From Zhengitettix transpicula (Eukaryota; Arthropoda; Insecta; Orthoptera; Tetrigidae), in contig CM073590.1 in the NCBI GenBank assembly GCA_037074705.1, forward strand, positions 139,829,600-139,893,599: a stretch of DNA of 64,000 nt, given 5' to 3'. The position numbers and the translations under genes were made by a program. Below are positions 59,528-64,000 of the stretch, one piece after another. The notes below the pieces were generated by a model. That model did no database searches and was not told the origin of the DNA. It saw only the letters and a program-made list of their open reading frames with translations. How positions within the stretch are numbered: the stretch's first letter is position 1; each line of letters starts with the position of its first letter.

Positions 59528-61114
59528 AATTAAAATGCTTCAATAAATAAACATGAGATATTTACAATTAGATTGGAAGAGTGTTTTTTATTAACTATTC
59601 TCGTTTGTGAAAGATAATTCGTTTCATGGAACATGATATTAATTGATGGATTTTATATTCAGGTAAATTATCTAGAAACTCGATCCCCTCTCGCACATTT
59701 CGACAGGGGTTACTAAAGCGCGAATGTAAGAACTTTACGATTATCTTGCTCTTCTACTACTCAAAATTGTCAGATCCACTTATCCCTTCCTTCCTTCATA
59801 TAGCAACAATTCTAATAAAGACAGTATTATTGTCTCCCATTAAATTGGAAACTTCTTTGAAATTTCAACACCCAATATAATGTAAAATGTTTTAATCACA
59901 GTTGTCTACTTTGATTTCAAGTGGAAAATCCTTCTTTTGAAGCGAAGCTTCAGGCTCACAGAGTTTTCGAAATGCAATTCGGAATGAATCTTATTTGTAC
60001 GATTGTTTGTACGTCATTCTCTTTTTACTCTCAATCTTTAACTTCCTTTTCCTTTCTGTAATGGAAATTCTCTGTGAATACTCGTCAGTTTTTGGGCATT
60101 AACTCCGGTTAAAACGTTGATACAGAGAACGAGGTATCATTCCTCAAAGATACCCGATGACATTAGACCTCATCTGTACCCAGGGTGTCATCCATTGCTA
60201 AGGTTAGACGCGCTGTACCGCCGAGGTGAATATCAGATTCACATGGGACAATACGACGCTTGCTAATTATTAGTTAATGAGACATATGGCAGGAACAGCA
60301 TGCCGGTTATAGGGAGATTCACAAAATCTGAACGTAAAATAAATCACAAATATTTCCTATAGATTTCATAATCCTTAATTTCAGAAGAAAAATACGAACA
60401 TTAAATTCATTTACTTAATACACGAAAACTTTGATAAAATCGCAAATTATGACATACTGTTTTTGTATGACAACCGATCATCTTGTTCTTACAAATAATG
60501 TGTACAGTAAAGCCCTCTGACTGTAGTCATCTTAATTACCATCTATACTTTAAAAAATAAAAGAAAAAAGAGTGAACTCAACTATTTACAACTATCATGG
60601 CTGAGCACTAACCGCAAGTGTATCTGTAAAAATTAACTTAAAGGTTTGCTGAATCCGACGCCCACATTCGCTTGGGAAGAGTGACGGAAACCGATAGGCA
60701 GTTCCTCCGGATGCCCACGCAAGTAATCAAAAGAATATTTTGGCCTCCAGCCCCTACAGGTGGGTTGACTAATCTCGGTGTCTTCCTGCCTTTATTTCAT
60801 TATGTGTACTCGGTTTTGGGATTTCGGATTGACGGCCTGCTGGCTTAACTCGTGCACGGAGTGACGATCGACAGATCCACACCAACGGGGCCCTCAGTTA
60901 AGTTCGCCTGGTGCGTAAAACTCGGCACTCGAATGGTACCGCAGAAAGACATAGAAGGTGGCACACTATCCAGCGACTATCATCTTTCCTCAGGCGAAGT
61001 GTTATGATGTCTCTGCGTTTGGGGGGTGTTGTCCCACGATGTATCGCTACGGATCTCACGGATCCAAACATCATCAAGAACCCACTTTTGAATAGAAGTT
61101 CTTCCACCTATGGT
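59528..61114. other. Spacer with a GC-richer second half
   Basis: AT-rich at first; patches at 60110-60280 and 60650-61090 are GC-richer. The latter has complementary open frames (plus 60911-61156, minus 60898-61107) with no known motif. It could be an unrecognised repeat. Confidence 0.45.
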
Positions 61115-61143
61115 AATATATGTATATATATATATATATATAA
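61115..61143. repeat. Short (AT)n microsatellite
   Basis: ATATATGTATATATATA-type run of about 29 bp directly before a family A copy. Confidence 0.9.
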
Positions 61144-61159
61144 ATTAAATGTGTAGAAA

Positions 61160-61571
61160 GGCTATGTATAGGGTAATACACATAGTGGCAACTCCCCTCT
61201 TATAGCATAGGAAAGGGATTTGAAAGGTGGGATGCGGAAGGGCAGAGGAAGGTAGCCAAGGGTTAACTATGACCCCCGGGCTATGGTTTAAGGACCCTAC
61301 CCGGCAAATCGCCTAAACAACATGCAGAAAAAACCTGCATCAGGTAGGTCGGGCATTTAGTACTTGTCTCACGCCCTTCAGCTGGCGGGAGAGGGGTTTG
61401 CTGTGTGATCGCAGCTTTACCCTCGCCGTACCTTCACCGATTTAGGAGGCAGTTGGCTGACTATTGCAATAGGAATGGCGGACAACTCTTACCGTATGCC
61501 AAAGTTCTGCGGCGACGGAACATACACCTCTCAAAACAGACCGAGATGCCTCGGCATGTGGCAATATATTG
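61160..61571 (+). repeat. Dispersed repeat family A, first of a tandem pair
   Basis: Runs from GGGTAATACACATAGTGGCA through CTCTTATAGCATAGGAAAGG, GCGGAAGGGCAGAGGAAGGT, ATCAGGTAGGTCGGGCATTT, TACTTGTCTCACGCCCTTCA and TTAGGAGGCAGTTGGCTGAC to GAGATGCCTCGGCATGTGG, ending at CAATATATTG. It lacks the GGGGACGCAGCAT block in full form. Together with the next copy it shows the full family is about 430 bp. No coding capacity is conserved between copies. Confidence 0.95.
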
Positions 61572-62095
61572 TTGTTGTTTTTTTACGGCAACAGGCTACA
61601 TGAGGGTAATCCACGATGGGCAACTCCCCTTTAATAGCATAGGAAGGGATTTGAAAGAGGGGATGCGAAGGGTAGAGGAAGGTAGCCAAGGGTTACTAGG
61701 GCCCCCGGGCTATATTTTAAGGATCCTACCCAGCATTCGCCTAACGAAATGCAGGGAAAACCCTAGAAAAACCTGCATCAGGTAGGTCGGGCATTGGGTA
61801 CTTGTCCCACGCCCTTCCGATAGCGGGAGAGGAGTTTGCTGTGGGGACGCAGCATTCCCTTCTCCGTGCCTCGACTAGTTTAGGAGGCAGCTGGCCGACT
61901 ATTCCAATGGTAATAGCGGACAACTCTTACCGTATGCCCAACGACTGTGACCCGGGAACATACACCTCTCAGAACAGGCCGAGGTGCCTCGGCTTGTGGG
62001 AACCTTAGTTCAAAAACGGAGAAGCCAAGGGCCCCCAGTCTTAAAATCACTCGCAGAACTGACTGCGAGCGTGCGTGTAAACGGTCTGTTCCAAT
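61572..62095 (+). repeat. Dispersed repeat family A, second of a tandem pair
   Basis: The most complete copy. Ordered words: GGCAACAGGCTACATGAGGG, TTTAATAGCATAGGAAGGGA, GGGTAGAGGAAGGTAGCCAA, AAATGCAGGGAAAACCCTAG, GTAGGTCGGGCATTGGGTAC, GCTGTGGGGACGCAGCATTC, TTTAGGAGGCAGCTGGCCGA, GCGGACAACTCTTACCGTAT and GGCCGAGGTGCCTCGGCTTG. About 90 bp more follow to CAATATATTG at about 62092, the word that also ends the first copy. The class is unknown: there is no A/B box, no terminal inverted repeat and no coding domain. Confidence 0.95.
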
Positions 62096-62426
62096 ATATT
62101 GTAATTAATTATTGATTTATACAAGATTAAATACGATTGACCAGCGAGAATCGCTATCCTCTTCCCTGCTAAACACGTGTGGTTATGTTGTCACTCTGAC
62201 AGAACAGTAGATGAATGATAGCTGATTTGGAGTCAGCTCCGCTTGGGTCCACACAAACAAATTCTATGGTATTTTACTTTAACCAGTCATACCACGTAGT
62301 ATGCTGAAAGACCAGGATAAAACATTATACTTACGCAAATAACTTTCAAATCTCTTAGTTTCGCCATCAACCCAGAATTACTAGTGGTCTCTCCAAAATG
62401 AGGATATCATTGTTATTAAAGGACCT
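62096..62426. other. Spacer
   Basis: Mixed composition; nothing recognised. Confidence 0.5.
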
Positions 62427-62463
62427 ATGTCGTTTGCCGTTATAGGGCCAAAGGCCTCTTCAG
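62427..62463 (-). ncRNA. Hammerhead-like motif, decayed core
   Basis: On the minus strand CTGAAGA (62457-62463) is followed by GGCC, TTT loop, GGCC (62446-62456), a perfect 4-bp stem. Then CTATAAC stands where GAAAC is expected, and GGCAAACGAC follows. The stem placement fits, but the second core box is lost. It could be chance. Confidence 0.2.
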
Positions 62464-64000
62464 CAAGATTCTGCAAAATAACAACTACATACCTAACTCG
62501 TTTAAAAATTAAACTTATGTAGTAGACCTACATACTATGCACGAAAACAGAATTGTATTGATCCAGCGGAGAATTAAGTCACCGAGTGTTACTCCGTCTG
62601 CCCACGAAAATTGCAAGGACACGAATATCGCAGATATTTTAATATTATATCAACAATTTTAGACACAATTAAAACTTCATTTAGATTTTGCAGTATTTTA
62701 TAATATTAAACTTAATTACCAATTACATTAACATCAATATGTCACTTTTATACCTTCATATTTCTTGAAGTATGAATTTTACATAACACCAGATATATCG
62801 GAACGCTTGTAAGATTTCTTATTATCCCAAGAACTCACGTTTTTGATAAAAGTACTAATAATATATAAGCGATGATGTAGCATACAACGTTAAAAACACC
62901 ACAACATTATACTACAAATCATTCCAAGATTTATTTGTGTATCATATTCCTTTTCATTACACTATACTATTCATACATGGTAACAGGCATTCAATAAGCG
63001 TATACATCTCAACAAAATTGCTATTAAATTAGTTTAATAATAACAATGTTAATGGATTTATGATTCTGTAGGAAAAAAAAAGGGATGAATTGTTTGTCTT
63101 TTCGAAGATATAAAATAGTATTATTAGGTATACAATATGTTAAGAATAATAAAGTAATGTTTTGTGTAGCAAGAAATGAGAGATAAATTGAGTAGTGTTT
63201 TTTCATCTTAAAAAAGTAGACGACGAAACATTTCCAATCTCCGCGCCCACTGAAGAACCTTCAAACATTATTTAATAACAATTTTAAAAATAGCGATCGA
63301 TACCTTCAGTTTTAATGTGTTTTCGTAATAATAAAATTTAGTATTGGAATATTGGAAAAAAACTTTCATTAACTGTTACGCTGATATTAGATTTTATTAT
63401 ATCGCGGGGCAGAGGTATTGGAGTAAGCTGAATGCATTATTGTGGTCCTGGAAGCAAATTGTGTGGCGCTGCCTTTCTTCAAACGCCCGTACCGACTAAT
63501 ATACGCTCTAAATATCCGTAATTTTATAACTCTTTCTACGTTTCATACTGATTTCCGTTATATTTTAAACGTGAGAAAGGAAAAAGTAGGAAGCATTTTC
63601 ATAACTACTAATTGATAAACGCAAATATATATTTACTATCCCAGTTTTAAAAGTTGTTTTTAATGTAATGAATTTGGATCGGACAATACCCAGAATTAAA
63701 AAATGTTATTATGTTTATATGTATGTATTAACGTTAATTATTAAACAAATTTAAACGCGTTGACATATTGCAACAAAAATTGGTACACCTATTCTTCAAA
63801 ACACGAAAAACGGTACTGTGGGGGTGAGAAAACTCTAGCATAAATGTGGAAAGAAATATAATTGAAAAAAGTGATAATTTTGTGTTGAATTACTGCGCAC
63901 CAAGAGACTATGACGTCACGCGAGAGAAAGACGTTACCACGCGACAGGCAATGGAAATAGTTCCTTTTCCGTAATGAAATAAATCAGAAATATTTTCATT
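62464..64000. other. AT-rich stretch to the window end
   Basis: No genes recognised. A palindromic TGACGTCA word, the form of a CRE/ATF site, lies near 63910 in a slightly GC-richer patch; a regulatory role is only a possibility. Confidence 0.5.

Noticed and set aside
61405..61785. Plus-strand open frame of 126 codons spanning the family A tandem
   Set aside because: It crosses the junction of two repeat copies and is not kept in other copies.

Overview
The window reads as AT-rich intergenic or intronic DNA from an arthropod, most likely an insect with a large, repeat-rich genome. The grounds are the transposon mix: mariner DNA transposons, RTE-like and Jockey-like LINEs, Penelope-like elements (PLEs) and a tRNA-derived SINE. 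Species cannot be told from the sequence. I found no intact host protein gene, no tRNA or rRNA gene, and no bacterial-style operon. Every recognisable coding remnant belongs to a mobile element, and all of them are broken by stops or frameshifts.

Layout. 1-6000 is AT-rich, with a 240-bp tandem repeat (2351-3037) and a long imperfect foldback (4161-4865). 6-18 kb holds two mariner relics on the minus strand (6012-6475, 16130-16395), a LINE RNase H tail (12755-13260), a MITE-like palindrome (13382-13604), a LINE 3' end on the minus strand (17330-17700) and a SINE remnant (17915-18000). 19.1-22.7 kb is two decayed LINEs head to tail (19160-21330 and 21490-22660). 24.5-31.4 kb holds a minus-strand PLE endonuclease remnant, a palindromic PLE-type terminus, a hammerhead-like motif and a LINE 3' end.

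31.7-46.6 kb is the densest repeat zone. It contains three copies of a dispersed repeat here called family A, and two copies of an LTR-like repeat of about 860 bp (32565-33425, 42570-43425). It also contains a PLE fragment with a GIY-YIG endonuclease between inverted termini (34262-35085), a complete but dead mariner with terminal inverted repeats and TA target duplication (35379-36663), several more PLE-type termini, and a Jockey-like reverse transcriptase remnant on the minus strand (44130-45645). 46.6-64 kb is mostly featureless AT-rich DNA with an inverted repeat (51836-52120), a possible solo LTR (58840-59255), a SINE (59268-59527) and two tandem family A copies (61160-62095).

The most interesting pattern is a set of short termini, often in inverted pairs, that carry a CTGANGA ... 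GAAA core with a pairable segment between, as in a hammerhead ribozyme. One pair encloses a GIY-YIG domain, the hallmark of Penelope-like elements, in which hammerhead motifs are known. Helix I pairing is not evident in any copy, so this is a testable proposal and not a demonstrated ribozyme. A few GC-richer islands (6940-7480, 11760-12260, 41720-42145, 53490-53730) are unexplained and could be conserved regulatory DNA.
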